Shown: positions 54,361 through 63,438, numbered from the stretch's first letter. The stretch: DNA of 64,000 bases from JAFDVL01 sp031409955 (GCA_031409955.1 JANNYF010000181.1:4944-68943), one strand, 5' to 3'. Translations and numbers: made by a program. Notes: generated by a model from the sequence alone, not told the origin.

Positions 54361-56649
54361 CTATTTAATCATCACCTTCACCGTGTTCGCCGCCTTGCCA
54401 TTGATGCTGAGCGCGACTTCGACCATCCCGCTTCCCATCAGGCTGCGCGGAAGCTTGAGGTTGACCTGATCCAACCCGACAAAGCTTCCTTGCGCGTTGG
54501 CATAGCTCACTTGCGCAGTCTGTCCGCCAATCTTTGCGCTCACCAAACCCAGCTCTGTATTCATTCGGACGCCCGTCGCATACAGCACCAAATACACATC
54601 CGTGTTCGCTGCGCTCAGATCAATCGGCACTGCGACCATTTGCCCTTTCAGTGGATCAAACAACACCGACGGTTCCATCGTGCTGGAGCCAGCGCGCTGA
54701 ATTTGCGCCGCTGCCAGACCGCGTCCTGTCGCATCCGCCGTAAACAAACTCGGCGCAACATTCACGATCTCGATGTCCGATTGCGAAAGCGTGCCGTCGC
54801 CGCTGGTAATCGTAATCGTCGCCGCACCATTGGCGGTGCCGGGCGGAATTTGAAAGTTGACCTGCGTCGGCGAGACAAAAAACAACGGCGCTTCGCGTTC
54901 GCCGCCCGCGCTGTCTCTGACCTTGATGGTCGTGCCGCCCAGCGTAGTTGGCAACGGCGCGGAAGCCGCATTGCGCGTCGCGGTTGCCAGCCCTGAACCA
55001 AACGCCGAAACAATCGCTTCGCAGGCTTGCGCCGCGCCCGCGTAACTTGCCGCCGACACCGTGGTCGCCGCGCGCGGATTGCTGATTTTCAGCAGGAATG
55101 ACGTGCCTGCCGCCGTTTGAAAGGCGTCGGGCGTGGGCGCAAATCCATCCATTGCCCCACCCGCCACATAGCAATTGCCCGCCGCGTCCAGCGCCAGTTT
55201 CGGATCGCGTGTGCCGCGCAGAAATGTCGAATTCACCAGTGCGCTGCCGGTTGCATTCAGCTTTGTGATGAAGCCACCGAACTCAATGTTTTCGGGCGTC
55301 GCACCAGTTTGCGGGAAGTCGCTGGAATTGGTAAAGCCCGTCACCATCGCATTGCCTAAAGTGTCCACGCTGATGTCTGTTCCATAATCGCCGATGCTAC
55401 CACCCAGGAACGTTGAGTAGCTTAAATTGCTGCCATCGGCCTTCAGCTTCGTCACGAAGGCATTGCCGTATTCCGCGTTCAGCCGCGTTTTGTAAGCACC
55501 CATCGTGGTCGGAAACGTGGGCGATTTTGTCCAACCCGTGATGTACGCACAGTTACTCGAATCCAGCGCCAGGCTTGGCACAATCAAATTGCCTGCGACC
55601 GCTCCGACCAGCGTCGAATACACCAGCGCGGTTCCCGTCGGATTGATTTTGGTGACGAACGCATACGTGGGCAGGAACTCGCCGAGGCCATACGTGTCCT
55701 GCAATTTGTACGCTGCCGCAGTGGTTGGAAACTTCGTGCCTTGTGGTTGCGTGATGCCGACCCAGCCATCGCCCGTGTAACCGGTCACATACGCATTGCC
55801 CTGCGCGTCAACCGCAATGCCAGAGCCGCTTTCGGTGTTGCTGGCGCTGCCTAAATAAGTTGAGTAAACGATGCCGCTGCCCTGTGGATTCAGTTTTGTA
55901 ACGAAGACATCTACGGGCGGCAATTTGTTGTACGAAGCAAGGGTGGATTGCAACGCGCCCGCCGAAACCGGAAAATCCAGCGCGTTCGTGTGACCGACGA
56001 CGTAGGCATTACCGCTTGCATCCACAGCAATCGCGCGCCCGACCGAGCCTTTCTTTTCGGACTTGTACGTCGTGTCGCCTTTGAGAAATGTCGAGTAGAC
56101 CAGCGCATTGCCCTGCGCATTTAGCTTCATCACAAAGGCATTGAGAAACGCGCCGCCTGTCAGTCCAAAGCTGGTTTGAAACGCGCCCGCTGTCGTCGGA
56201 AAGGCTGACGTGCCTGCCTGTCCGACCAGATACAAGTTGCCGCTGTCGTCTACGGTCATGCCGTTCACGCGATCCAATTCGCCTTCGCCAAAGGTCGCGG
56301 TGTACAGCATGCTGGTCCCGGTTTTATTGAACTTGGTGACCGAAATTGCCGTGCCGTTTTGATAAGCGCCGGGCGTTGCCTCATAGCCGTGATTGCGCGC
56401 GATGTAGGTGTTGCCTTCTTTGTCTACCGTCAACGCGATTTGCGAGGTCAAATCTGTGCCGAGATAGGTAGCATAACTGATGAGTGGATTGGTGCTGCTG
56501 GGTGGGAGCGCAGGCGGCCCGCCTGCTTGCGTCCGCCCGCCTGGAAGTAACGCCAGAACTGCGACGCCGAATAAACAAAGCAAAAGATAACGAAAGAAGG
56601 GTTGCAGACAGAGTTGTGCAGAACATGCCGGATTGTTCATAATTTTCAA
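54361..56649 (-). CDS. SBBP repeat protein with TIGR03437-type C-terminal domain
   Basis: 762 residues. An N-terminal hydrophobic signal (FRYLLLCLFGVAVLALLPGG) leads into SBBP propeller units, about ten, of the form VYSTYLGSASN..GIAVDAQGNAYVTG up to about residue 535. A TIGR03437-type domain follows (about 540-762, FFVSPTQVNFQIPPGTANGA, GLDQVNLKLPRSLMGSG). The same final domain ends the 42584-44845 protein, so this is probably an export/anchor-related module of this phylum. Partner and ligand unknown. Confidence 0.88.
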   Translation of the reverse strand: MKIMNNPACSAQLCLQPFFRYLLLCLFGVAVLALLPGGRTQAGGPPALPPSSTNPLISYATYLGTDLTSQIALTVDKEGNTYIARNHGYEATPGAYQNGTAISVTKFNKTGTSMLYTATFGEGELDRVNGMTVDDSGNLYLVGQAGTSAFPTTAGAFQTSFGLTGGAFLNAFVMKLNAQGNALVYSTFLKGDTTYKSEKKGSVGRAIAVDASGNAYVVGHTNALDFPVSAGALQSTLASYNKLPPVDVFVTKLNPQGSGIVYSTYLGSASNTESGSGIAVDAQGNAYVTGYTGDGWVGITQPQGTKFPTTAAAYKLQDTYGLGEFLPTYAFVTKINPTGTALVYSTLVGAVAGNLIVPSLALDSSNCAYITGWTKSPTFPTTMGAYKTRLNAEYGNAFVTKLKADGSNLSYSTFLGGSIGDYGTDISVDTLGNAMVTGFTNSSDFPQTGATPENIEFGGFITKLNATGSALVNSTFLRGTRDPKLALDAAGNCYVAGGAMDGFAPTPDAFQTAAGTSFLLKISNPRAATTVSAASYAGAAQACEAIVSAFGSGLATATRNAASAPLPTTLGGTTIKVRDSAGGEREAPLFFVSPTQVNFQIPPGTANGAATITITSGDGTLSQSDIEIVNVAPSLFTADATGRGLAAAQIQRAGSSTMEPSVLFDPLKGQMVAVPIDLSAANTDVYLVLYATGVRMNTELGLVSAKIGGQTAQVSYANAQGSFVGLDQVNLKLPRSLMGSGMVEVALSINGKAANTVKVMIK

Positions 56650-57166
56650 AGTAATAACGATTGCCTCAAGGCCAATCGAGGGGATAAGTTCGTGAGAACC
56701 GCTGGGGCAGGGCGAGGTTCAGTGAAATGTCCAGTGAGAGTGAAAAAGGCGTGCAAAAGTCCGAGGCACTGGTGAGGAACAGTACGCGGTCAATTCGTGA
56801 ATCCGTGAAGTGAGGAAGTAGCGTTCTCTACGTGAAATCTTGCCGGATTGTGAGGAAAACTCTACGTCCGGGCGAGAGAGTGCCACAAACAAGGAAAGTG
56901 GGTCAATAGGATTTTGTAAGATGCGGGCGATTCAGTTTTCCGGTTCAGTGTCTGTTCACTTTAGCTTTTCAGAGAAAGAAAACCACGGGGAACACGGGGC
57001 GCACGGGGAAGCAGACAGGATGCACAAGATGGATGGCAAGACTGACCAGAGCAATCCTGTTCATCCTGCCCAGAAGCTAGTCAATCCTATCAAACAATCC
57101 CCGTGCGCCCCGTGTTCCCCGTGGTGTCAATCTGCGGTATCATCACCCGCACTTTGGGATGAACTT
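56650..57166. repeat. Spacer with a perfect 28 bp inverted repeat (56982-57126)
   Basis: Arms ACCACGGGGAACACGGGGCG (from 56982 to 57009) and its exact complement (57099-57126) enclose 89 bases. It is a second copy of the family at 4882-4992. An open frame crosses it into the kinase gene but the repeat-derived part shows no protein-like similarity. The rest of the spacer (56650-56980) holds nothing I recognise. Confidence 0.65.
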
Positions 57167-58675
57167 ATGAAACTGCGCAGCGTGAGCAAATTTATTGCGG
57201 GCTTGCCGATTCGGCGCAAGCTGATCGTCTTCCACAATTTGTTCTTTTTGATTCTGGTGCTGAGCTTGTACGTCGCGCTGCGCACCCCGCTGACACAGAT
57301 CGCGGCGCGCTCCGCACAACAGGAAGCGGAGTTGATGGCGCAGGTTTTCGAACTGTATCCGGGCGCAGTGCGCAGCGTGCAATCCGACCGCTTCACGATT
57401 CTGGACGACAAGGATGCCGAGTTGATTATCACGCCGGAAATGCAGGCCTGGCTCAGCAGCAATCCGGGCCGCGTCTGGCGAGATCGCGTGCTGCTGTCAC
57501 GTTCTGCTATCCCGACCTTTCGCCTCATTCGCTTTGATTCCACGGACAATACATTTCAGGTGATTGCGCTCAACGCGGAGCATTACATCCAGCTTTCACG
57601 ACGCTTGCGCTGGATGTTGGGACTGGCGTTGCTGGCGGTGTATGCGTTGGCGGTGATTGCGCTGGAAATGTTTATTCTGCCGCGTTATGTCTATCACCCG
57701 CTGCAACGAATTCTGCGCGCCGACGAAGCGCTGCAAGCCGAAGCAACCGAGCGCGAATTGATCGAAGCGCGGTTTATCTCCGGCGATGAATTGGGGCAAA
57801 TCATGATTTCGCGCAACGCCACGGTAACGTTGCTGCGCCAGCACGAAGACCGACTCAAAGCCGCGCTCGGTCAAGTCGAAGAAATGGCGAACGACCTCAA
57901 GCGCAAAAATCATCTGCTCGAAACTGCCAAGCAAAATCTAGCGAGTCAGGATCGCTTAGTCAGTTTAGGTTTGATGAGTGCAGGCGTCGCGCACGAAATC
58001 AACACGCCGCTCGCCGTGCTACACGGTTCGATTGAAAAGATGATTGAAACGTGTGACAAGCCCAGCAATGAAGAGCGCTTGCAACGTATGTTGCGCGTGA
58101 CCGAACGCTTGCGCGGCATCAGTGAAAGCCTGACCGACTTTGCGCGCGCGCGCACACAAACGATGGAGGCGGTTAATCTCAAACCCTTACTCGACGAAGC
58201 GTGGTCGCTCGCTAGTATTGAAGCGCGCAATCTGAGCATCGCATTCGTCAATCAGGCTTGTGATGCGGATGTAGTCATCGGCAATGCGGGGCGCTTGCTG
58301 CAAGTCTTCGTGAATCTTTGCAAAAACGGCGTCTACGCGATCAAAGATCGGATGGAGGCTGGTCACGCGAACGGCGCGTCTGGTAAGTTATGCGTTCACA
58401 CGCGCCGCGTGCTGCAAGACGAAAAACACTGGCTGCAATTGACGATTGAAGATAACGGCGCAGGCATTCCGCCTGAAATGTTGCCGCGCATCTTCGAGCC
58501 GTTCGTCACGAGTCGTCTGGATGCCAACGGCACGGGCTTAGGTTTAGCGGTGACCGCTGGCATCATTGACCAGCACGGCGGTTTGATCGTCGCCACCAAT
58601 CGTTCGGCACAGGGCGGCGCGAAATTTGAAATTACTTTGCCAATGCCCCCACATAGTAGCGAATTCATTCGCTAA
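57167..58675 (+). CDS. Membrane sensor histidine kinase
   Basis: 502 residues from ATG 57167. TM1 about 18-38, an extracytoplasmic sensor of about 110 residues, TM2 about 148-172, a linker resembling HAMP, then DHp with phosphoacceptor H276 (SAGVAHEINTPLAV) and an ATPase domain with N387 (VNLCKNGVYAI), D429-x-G431 (EDNGAGIP) and GTGLGL (455-460). It autophosphorylates and should donate to the regulator 45 bases downstream. Its last six residues (SSEFIR) and stop fall within a 20 bp inverted repeat. The frame upstream of 57167 is repeat-derived and excluded. Confidence 0.88.
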   Translation: MKLRSVSKFIAGLPIRRKLIVFHNLFFLILVLSLYVALRTPLTQIAARSAQQEAELMAQVFELYPGAVRSVQSDRFTILDDKDAELIITPEMQAWLSSNPGRVWRDRVLLSRSAIPTFRLIRFDSTDNTFQVIALNAEHYIQLSRRLRWMLGLALLAVYALAVIALEMFILPRYVYHPLQRILRADEALQAEATERELIEARFISGDELGQIMISRNATVTLLRQHEDRLKAALGQVEEMANDLKRKNHLLETAKQNLASQDRLVSLGLMSAGVAHEINTPLAVLHGSIEKMIETCDKPSNEERLQRMLRVTERLRGISESLTDFARARTQTMEAVNLKPLLDEAWSLASIEARNLSIAFVNQACDADVVIGNAGRLLQVFVNLCKNGVYAIKDRMEAGHANGASGKLCVHTRRVLQDEKHWLQLTIEDNGAGIPPEMLPRIFEPFVTSRLDANGTGLGLAVTAGIIDQHGGLIVATNRSAQGGAKFEITLPMPPHSSEFIR

Positions 58676-58709
58676 AGTTAGCCAGCGAAAGCGAATGAAT
58701 TCGCTACTA
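58654..58709. repeat. 20 bp perfect inverted repeat over the kinase stop codon
   Basis: TAGTAGCGAATTCATTCGCT (58654-58673) and its exact complement (58690-58709) with a 16-base loop. The stop of the kinase (58673-58675) begins at the end of the left arm. It sits in the spacer before the regulator gene and could affect translation or decay of the two-gene message. Confidence 0.75.
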
Positions 58710-58720
58710 CGTGAACGTTT

Positions 58721-59344
58721 ATGGAAACTCTTGCTCAACCATTGCCGCCCTTGGATATTGTCGTCCTCGACGATGATGCCGACTTCCGCCTCTACCTCGA
58801 AGATGTTCTGAAAGACGACGGGCATCAGGTGCGCCTGTGCGCTACGCCCGATGAAATGTGGGCGATGAATGCGGAGCGGTTGCCGGATGTGGTGTTGCTG
58901 GATATGAAAATGGGTGCGGTGACAGGCGAGCAGATTCTGGATCAATTGCGCACGCGCTGGCCCGAACTGTGCGTCATCATCATCACGGGCTATCCTGATT
59001 TAGACGATATGCGTGCGGCGTTCCGGCTCCGCAGTTTTGATTACCTGACCAAACCGTTTTCGCTGTCGCAACTGCGCGAAGCATTGGAACGCGCCATCAC
59101 GACGCTGGGTTTGGGGCAAAGCGATGTGGAGCGGTTGCGCGAACGATTAGGACAACGCCTCAAAACCTTGCGTGCCGAACGCGATTGGGGTTTGAAAGAA
59201 CTAGCCGCCGCCACCGGCATCAGCGTTTCGCAATTGAGTTCGATTGAACGCGGGATTCATCTGCCAAGTTTAGAAGGTCTCATCACCATCAGCCGCGCCT
59301 TTCACAAAAAGCCGTCTGCGTTGTTGGCCGACATTGACTTCTGA
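58721..59344 (+). CDS. Response regulator with REC and XRE-type HTH domains
   Basis: 207 residues. The receiver domain (1-125) has D18-D19, phosphoacceptor D61 (VLLDMKMG), T89 and K111 (YLTKPF). A linker leads to a Cro/C1 HTH (about 147-201: LKTLRAERDWGLKELAAATG, SVSQLSSIERGIHLPSLEGL). This pairing is less common than OmpR or NarL outputs. Phosphorylation by the preceding kinase should change operator binding. The hexapeptide acyltransferase gene starts 2 bases after its stop and is probably co-transcribed. Confidence 0.87.
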   Translation: METLAQPLPPLDIVVLDDDADFRLYLEDVLKDDGHQVRLCATPDEMWAMNAERLPDVVLLDMKMGAVTGEQILDQLRTRWPELCVIIITGYPDLDDMRAAFRLRSFDYLTKPFSLSQLREALERAITTLGLGQSDVERLRERLGQRLKTLRAERDWGLKELAAATGISVSQLSSIERGIHLPSLEGLITISRAFHKKPSALLADIDF

Positions 59345-59346
59345 TT

Positions 59347-59988
59347 ATGAAACAACTGCTGAAGGCAATTTTGTCGGTCTTCCTTTCCATTCTTCCCACC
59401 CCGCAACACCCACAATGTTTGGGTGAAGGTTTGCATTTGCATTGGCGCTTGGGTTGGCTGCGGGCGCGTTGGTGTTTGCTGTACTATCGCGTTCGTCGAA
59501 TGTTTGGCGGCACCCGGCTGATCGCGGGCAAGCGACTTTCGGTGCAGGGCGGATTGCGATTGCGCGGTGGTGGGCAGGTCATTTTCGGCGACGACGTGAT
59601 TATCGGTACAAAGACCGACATCTTCACACACGATCACAGCGCCACCGTTCGTATTGGGCATCGCAGCTTTGTGAACGGCGCACGCATCGGCGCTGTGAAC
59701 TTAATCGAAATTGGCGACGATGCAATTGTGGCGGATACGCGAATGATGGACACGGACTTTCATTCACTCAGCCAACAGCGGCAACAGAAAGATGCGCCCG
59801 TCGGTGTCGCGCCGATTCACATCAAAAATAATGTTTGGCTTGCCGCTGGCTCGGCGGTGCTGAAAGGCGTAACGATTGGCGAGAATTCGGTGATTGCGTT
59901 TGGCTCGGTCGTCGTCAAAGACATTCCGGCGAACGTCATCGCGGGCGGGAATCCGTGTAGGGAAATTGGCGCGGTGCCCGATTCCTGA
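59347..59988 (+). CDS. Left-handed beta-helix (hexapeptide) acyltransferase
   Basis: 213 residues. An N-terminal hydrophobic/helical part, then hexapeptide repeats ('[LIV]-G-x-x-x-x'): VIFGDDVIIGTKTDIFTHDH, VRIGHRSFVNG, LIEIGDDAIVADTRMM, HIKNNVWLAAGSAVLKGVTI, IGENSVIAFGSVVVKDIPAN. It resembles LpxA/WcaB/NodL-type acetyltransferases acting on sugars or lipids; donor and acceptor are not decidable. The gene's last codons and stop fall within a 35 bp inverted repeat. Confidence 0.82.
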   Translation: MKQLLKAILSVFLSILPTPQHPQCLGEGLHLHWRLGWLRARWCLLYYRVRRMFGGTRLIAGKRLSVQGGLRLRGGGQVIFGDDVIIGTKTDIFTHDHSATVRIGHRSFVNGARIGAVNLIEIGDDAIVADTRMMDTDFHSLSQQRQQKDAPVGVAPIHIKNNVWLAAGSAVLKGVTIGENSVIAFGSVVVKDIPANVIAGGNPCREIGAVPDS

Positions 59989-60061
59989 CCCCTGATTCCT
60001 GATCACAAAATGAAGTATTGATCTTTATTTTGTGATCAGGAATCAGGGGTCAGGAATCGGG
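59977..60061. repeat. Perfect 35 bp inverted repeat overlapping the acyltransferase stop
   Basis: Arms 59977-60011 (CCCGATTCCTGACCCCTGAT...) and 60027-60061 are exact complements with a 15-base loop. The stop codon at 59986-59988 is inside the left arm. The same CAGGAATCAGG family is in the 23.2-23.5 kb spacer. Confidence 0.8.
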
Positions 60062-60080
60062 AATCAGTATCCGTTCGCTG

Positions 60081-60521
60081 CTACTTCAGTAAGCTTTCTA
60101 TCTTCGCCTGATTCACGATTCCTTCGGTGGCAATGGTCCGCGCGGCTTCGTCGCAGATTTCCTGCACCGGATGTCCGGCGTGTCCGCGCGTCCACTCCCA
60201 CGTAATTTTGTGCAGCTTTTTGGCGGCGTCCAATCGTTCCCAAAACTCGTGATTGGTTTTGCGCCGGAACTCGCCTTTCATCGTTTTGATGACGTATTGC
60301 GAATCGGAAATCAGCTTGATTTGACAAGGTTCTTTCAGCGCTTCGAGGCCTAGCGCGGCGGCAATGACTTCGGCCTGTTGATTGGTGCAATTGCCCAAAT
60401 ATTCGCCGCAGATTTTGCGCTTGCCGCGATATTCTAAAATGGCGACCGCCGCCGCGCGGGTTTCACCTCTGCCATTGCCCAAACTGCTGCCGTCACAAAC
60501 GATGGTGATGTCTTTCATCAT
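60081..60521 (-). CDS. rnhA: Ribonuclease H
   Basis: 146 residues with the RNase HI acidic set D10 (IVCDGSSLGNGR), E51 (NQQAEVIAA), D73 (ISDSQYVIKT) and D124 (EICDEAAR); also WTRGHAGHP with the conserved His. It cuts RNA in RNA-DNA hybrids. It is oriented opposite to the acyltransferase gene and follows DUF2721 on the same strand. Confidence 0.93.
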   Translation of the reverse strand: MMKDITIVCDGSSLGNGRGETRAAAVAILEYRGKRKICGEYLGNCTNQQAEVIAAALGLEALKEPCQIKLISDSQYVIKTMKGEFRRKTNHEFWERLDAAKKLHKITWEWTRGHAGHPVQEICDEAARTIATEGIVNQAKIESLLK

Positions 60522-60536
60522 TGAATCTTAAATCCT

Positions 60537-61037
60537 TCAGGGCAAGTTGTTATCTTCGGAGCGTTGCCGATACAAATCGCGCAGATGCAATGTGAATTGC
60601 ATCTCGGAATTCACCGAACCTAGTGCCAGGCGCGTTTCGGCAATCAACAAAATGGAGCCGTAAAATAGTGAAATCGTTCCAGCGATGCCCAACGCTGCCG
60701 GAAGCCAGGCGGCTTGATTGGTCAGTGCGGTCAACCCAATGCTGACTGTGGCAGCGACCAATAACCCCAGCGAAACATAAAAGCCCGTCAATGCGTTTTG
60801 AATGATCTTGCCGCGTTTGGCATGAACCGAAAGTTGTCGCTCGACTTCGGCGCGCCGCTCTTCGGCAAAATCTGTGATCTCGCCCAGAAAGTGCTGTTCG
60901 ATCTCTTTGCCAAGGTCGCGCACGCGATCTACGATCCGCGCCAATCGCATTGAGGTAGACATAATGAGAGTTCCGCAAGCGGAAATTAACACGGCGGGCG
61001 TAATCATGGCGCTGAGTAAACTGAGTGGATTGTCCAT
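60537..61037 (-). CDS. DUF2721 membrane protein
   Basis: 166 residues from ATG 61037. N-terminal hydrophobic part (PLSLLSAMITPAVLISACGT), a helical charged middle (LARIVDRVRDLGKEIEQHF), and two more membrane segments (FYVSLGLLVAATVSIGL, LPAALGIAGTISLFYGSILL). Matches DUF2721 inner-membrane proteins. Function unknown. It stops 15 bases before rnhA and likely shares its message. Confidence 0.82.
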   Translation of the reverse strand: MDNPLSLLSAMITPAVLISACGTLIMSTSMRLARIVDRVRDLGKEIEQHFLGEITDFAEERRAEVERQLSVHAKRGKIIQNALTGFYVSLGLLVAATVSIGLTALTNQAAWLPAALGIAGTISLFYGSILLIAETRLALGSVNSEMQFTLHLRDLYRQRSEDNNLP

Positions 61038-61164
61038 AGCATTTATCAACGCGCAGTTTCGCACGCCAGCCTAAACTTGTGCAATCCTGATGTAGCGGCT
61101 AGACTATGCGCCGCGCTGGGCGCTGCCGCCAATGAAACTCTCGTAAGGAGCTTTGATACCCCCG

Positions 61165-63291
61165 ATGGCTACGAAAGTAAGCGACCAAACAATTGAACCT
61201 CGCGTCAAGCTTGACCGCACAACATTGCTGGATTTCTACCGCACGATGTACACCTCGCGGCGCATTGACGATAAAGAGTTACAACTCAAACGACAAAACC
61301 TGGTCTATTTTCAGATTAGTGGTGCTGGTCACGAAGCCGTGCAAGTCGCGGCGGGTGCGGTGCTGCGTCCGGGCTACGACTGGTTTTATCCGTACTACCG
61401 CGACCGCGCGTTGTGCTTACAACTCGGCATTCCGCCGATTGACCACATGCTGGCAGCGGTCGGCGCGAAGACTGATCCGAACTCCGGCTCGCGGCAAATG
61501 CCGAATCACTGGAGCGATCCGCGCTTGCACATCGTCTCGCGTTCGTCGGCGACGGGCATGCAGTTTCTGCAAGCAGTTGGCGCGGCAGAAGCGGGCTATC
61601 GCTACTCGCTGATCGAAGAGATTCAAGACCGCATGACGCTCTTTGCCGAAGACGAAATCGTCTATGTTTCATCGGGCGACGGCACGACCAGCGAAGGCGA
61701 GTTTTGGGAATCGCTCAACACGTCCTGCAATCTGAAATTGCCCGTGCTGTATTTGATCGAAGACAATGGTTACGCGATTTCGACGCCGGTGGAAGTGCAA
61801 ACCGCAGGCGGCAGCATTTCGATGCTGGTCACGGGCTTCCCGGATTTGTACATCGAAGAATGCGACGGCACAGATATTTTGGCCAGCTACGAAGCCATCA
61901 CGCGCGCGGCGAACTATTGCCGGGAGCGGCGCGGCCCCGCGATGGTACACGCGCACGTCATTCGCCCGTACTCACATTCGCAATCGGATGACGAACAACA
62001 CTATCGCTCCGCCGAAGAACTAGAAGCCGATGCGCGCCGCGATCCGATTCGAAAATTAGCGAATCATCTCCTAAACAATCGCATCGCCTCGCGCGCGCAA
62101 CTCGACCGCATCGAAGCCGAAGTGGACGACGAAATCAACGCCGCCACCGACCGTGCATTGACCGTTGGGCAACCGTCCAAAGATTCCGCGACGTTGTACA
62201 TTTACTCGCCCGACATTGATCCGACTTCGTCTGATTTCGACACTGAGGCCCAAGTCAAATTTCAGGGCGGAGAAGGCACGATGGTGGATCACATCAATCG
62301 TTGCCTGCACGAGGAAATGCAGCGCAATCCGCGCATCGTCGTGTTGGGCGAAGATGTTGCCGATGTTTCGCGCGCCGAGTACCTGAAAGACGTCAAAGGC
62401 AAAGGCGGCGTCTTCAAAGTCACGCACAATCTGCAACGCAAATTCGGCGATGCGCGCGTCTTCAATTCCCCGCTGGCCGAGGCCAACATCATCGGACGCG
62501 CGATGGGTATGGCAACGCGCGGCTTGAAGCCAGTCGCCGAGATTCAATTCTTCGATTACATCTGGCCGGCCTACATGCAAATGCACAACGAAGTGCCGCT
62601 GCTGCGCTGGCGCTCCAACAACGCGTGGAAATGCCCAATGGTGGTGCGCGTGCCATTTGGTGGCTACTTAAAAGGCGGCGCGATTTATCACAGCATGACG
62701 GGTGCACAATTATTCACGGCGATTCCGGGCTGGCGTGTTGTAGCGCCCGCGACCGCGCTCGACGCGAATGGCTTGTTGCGCACAGCGATTCGCTCGGACG
62801 ATCCTGTGCTGTTCCTCGAACACAAACATCTCTATCGCCAAACGTACAACAAAAGCCAATATCCCGACTCGAATTTCATGATTCCGTTCGGCAAGGCGAA
62901 TGTCGTGCGCGCAGGCACAGACGTGACGGTGATTGCGTATGGCGCGCTCGTCCAACGTTCCGTCGTCGCCGCGAAAGAAGCTGCGAAGAACAACATCAGC
63001 GTTGAGGTCATTGATCTGCGCAGCTTGAATCCCTACGACTGGAACGCGATTGCCACGAGCGTCAAGAAAACCAGCAAGGTTGTCGTCGCATACGAAGATA
63101 TGATCTCGTGGGGCTACGGCGCAGAGATTGCGGCGCGGATTGCGGATGAGTTGTTTGAATATTTAGACGCGCCTGTCAAACGCGTGGCAGCGCTGGATTG
63201 TTTTGTCGCGTATGCACCTGATCTGGAAGACGCGATCTTGCCGCAGACGGAAGACGTGCTGAAGGCGGTGAGTGAGTTGGCGAAATATTGA
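61165..63291 (+). CDS. Fused E1 alpha-beta subunit of a branched-chain-type 2-oxo acid dehydrogenase
   Basis: 708 residues from ATG 61165 (GGAG lies about 14 bases upstream, TTG 61153 is the alternative). The alpha half has the ThDP motif GDG (171-173) to N201 (VSSGDGTTSEGEF ... IEDNG). The beta half begins near residue 370 (EGTMVDHINRCLHEEMQRNP) and has LGEDVADVS, FNSPLAEANIIGRAMGMA, VPFGGYLKGGAIYHS and VIDLRSLNPYD. It decarboxylates 2-oxo acids (branched-chain or acetoin-like) and passes the acyl group to an E2. No E2 or E3 gene is nearby. The alpha-beta fusion occurs in several phyla. Confidence 0.9.
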   Translation: MATKVSDQTIEPRVKLDRTTLLDFYRTMYTSRRIDDKELQLKRQNLVYFQISGAGHEAVQVAAGAVLRPGYDWFYPYYRDRALCLQLGIPPIDHMLAAVGAKTDPNSGSRQMPNHWSDPRLHIVSRSSATGMQFLQAVGAAEAGYRYSLIEEIQDRMTLFAEDEIVYVSSGDGTTSEGEFWESLNTSCNLKLPVLYLIEDNGYAISTPVEVQTAGGSISMLVTGFPDLYIEECDGTDILASYEAITRAANYCRERRGPAMVHAHVIRPYSHSQSDDEQHYRSAEELEADARRDPIRKLANHLLNNRIASRAQLDRIEAEVDDEINAATDRALTVGQPSKDSATLYIYSPDIDPTSSDFDTEAQVKFQGGEGTMVDHINRCLHEEMQRNPRIVVLGEDVADVSRAEYLKDVKGKGGVFKVTHNLQRKFGDARVFNSPLAEANIIGRAMGMATRGLKPVAEIQFFDYIWPAYMQMHNEVPLLRWRSNNAWKCPMVVRVPFGGYLKGGAIYHSMTGAQLFTAIPGWRVVAPATALDANGLLRTAIRSDDPVLFLEHKHLYRQTYNKSQYPDSNFMIPFGKANVVRAGTDVTVIAYGALVQRSVVAAKEAAKNNISVEVIDLRSLNPYDWNAIATSVKKTSKVVVAYEDMISWGYGAEIAARIADELFEYLDAPVKRVAALDCFVAYAPDLEDAILPQTEDVLKAVSELAKY

Positions 63292-63299
63292 ATCTCGTC

Positions 63300-63438
63300 C
63301 ACGAAGATTTGCGAAAAGGCACAAAGAAAATAATAGACAGGATTAACAAGATGGACAGGATTTATTGACGAAAAAGGATTTGCACTCCATCTTGAAAATC
63401 TTGTCAATCCTGTCGAATGACCTTTCTGAATCTTCGTG
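63300..63438. repeat. Nested inverted repeats before the MOSC gene
   Basis: Outer pair CACGAAGATT (63300-63309) / AATCTTCGTG (63429-63438); inner pair GACAGGATTAACAAGAT (63336-63352) / ATCTTGTCAATCCTGTC (63398-63414) with one mismatch. Similar AGACAGGAT...AATCCTGT pieces lie inside the 56982-57126 repeat, so this family too is dispersed. Confidence 0.6.

Noticed and set aside
56840..57166. N-terminal extension of the histidine kinase
   Set aside because: The extension is encoded by the CCACGGGG repeat and adjacent spacer, has no protein similarity, and the ATG at 57167 begins a normal kinase N-terminus.
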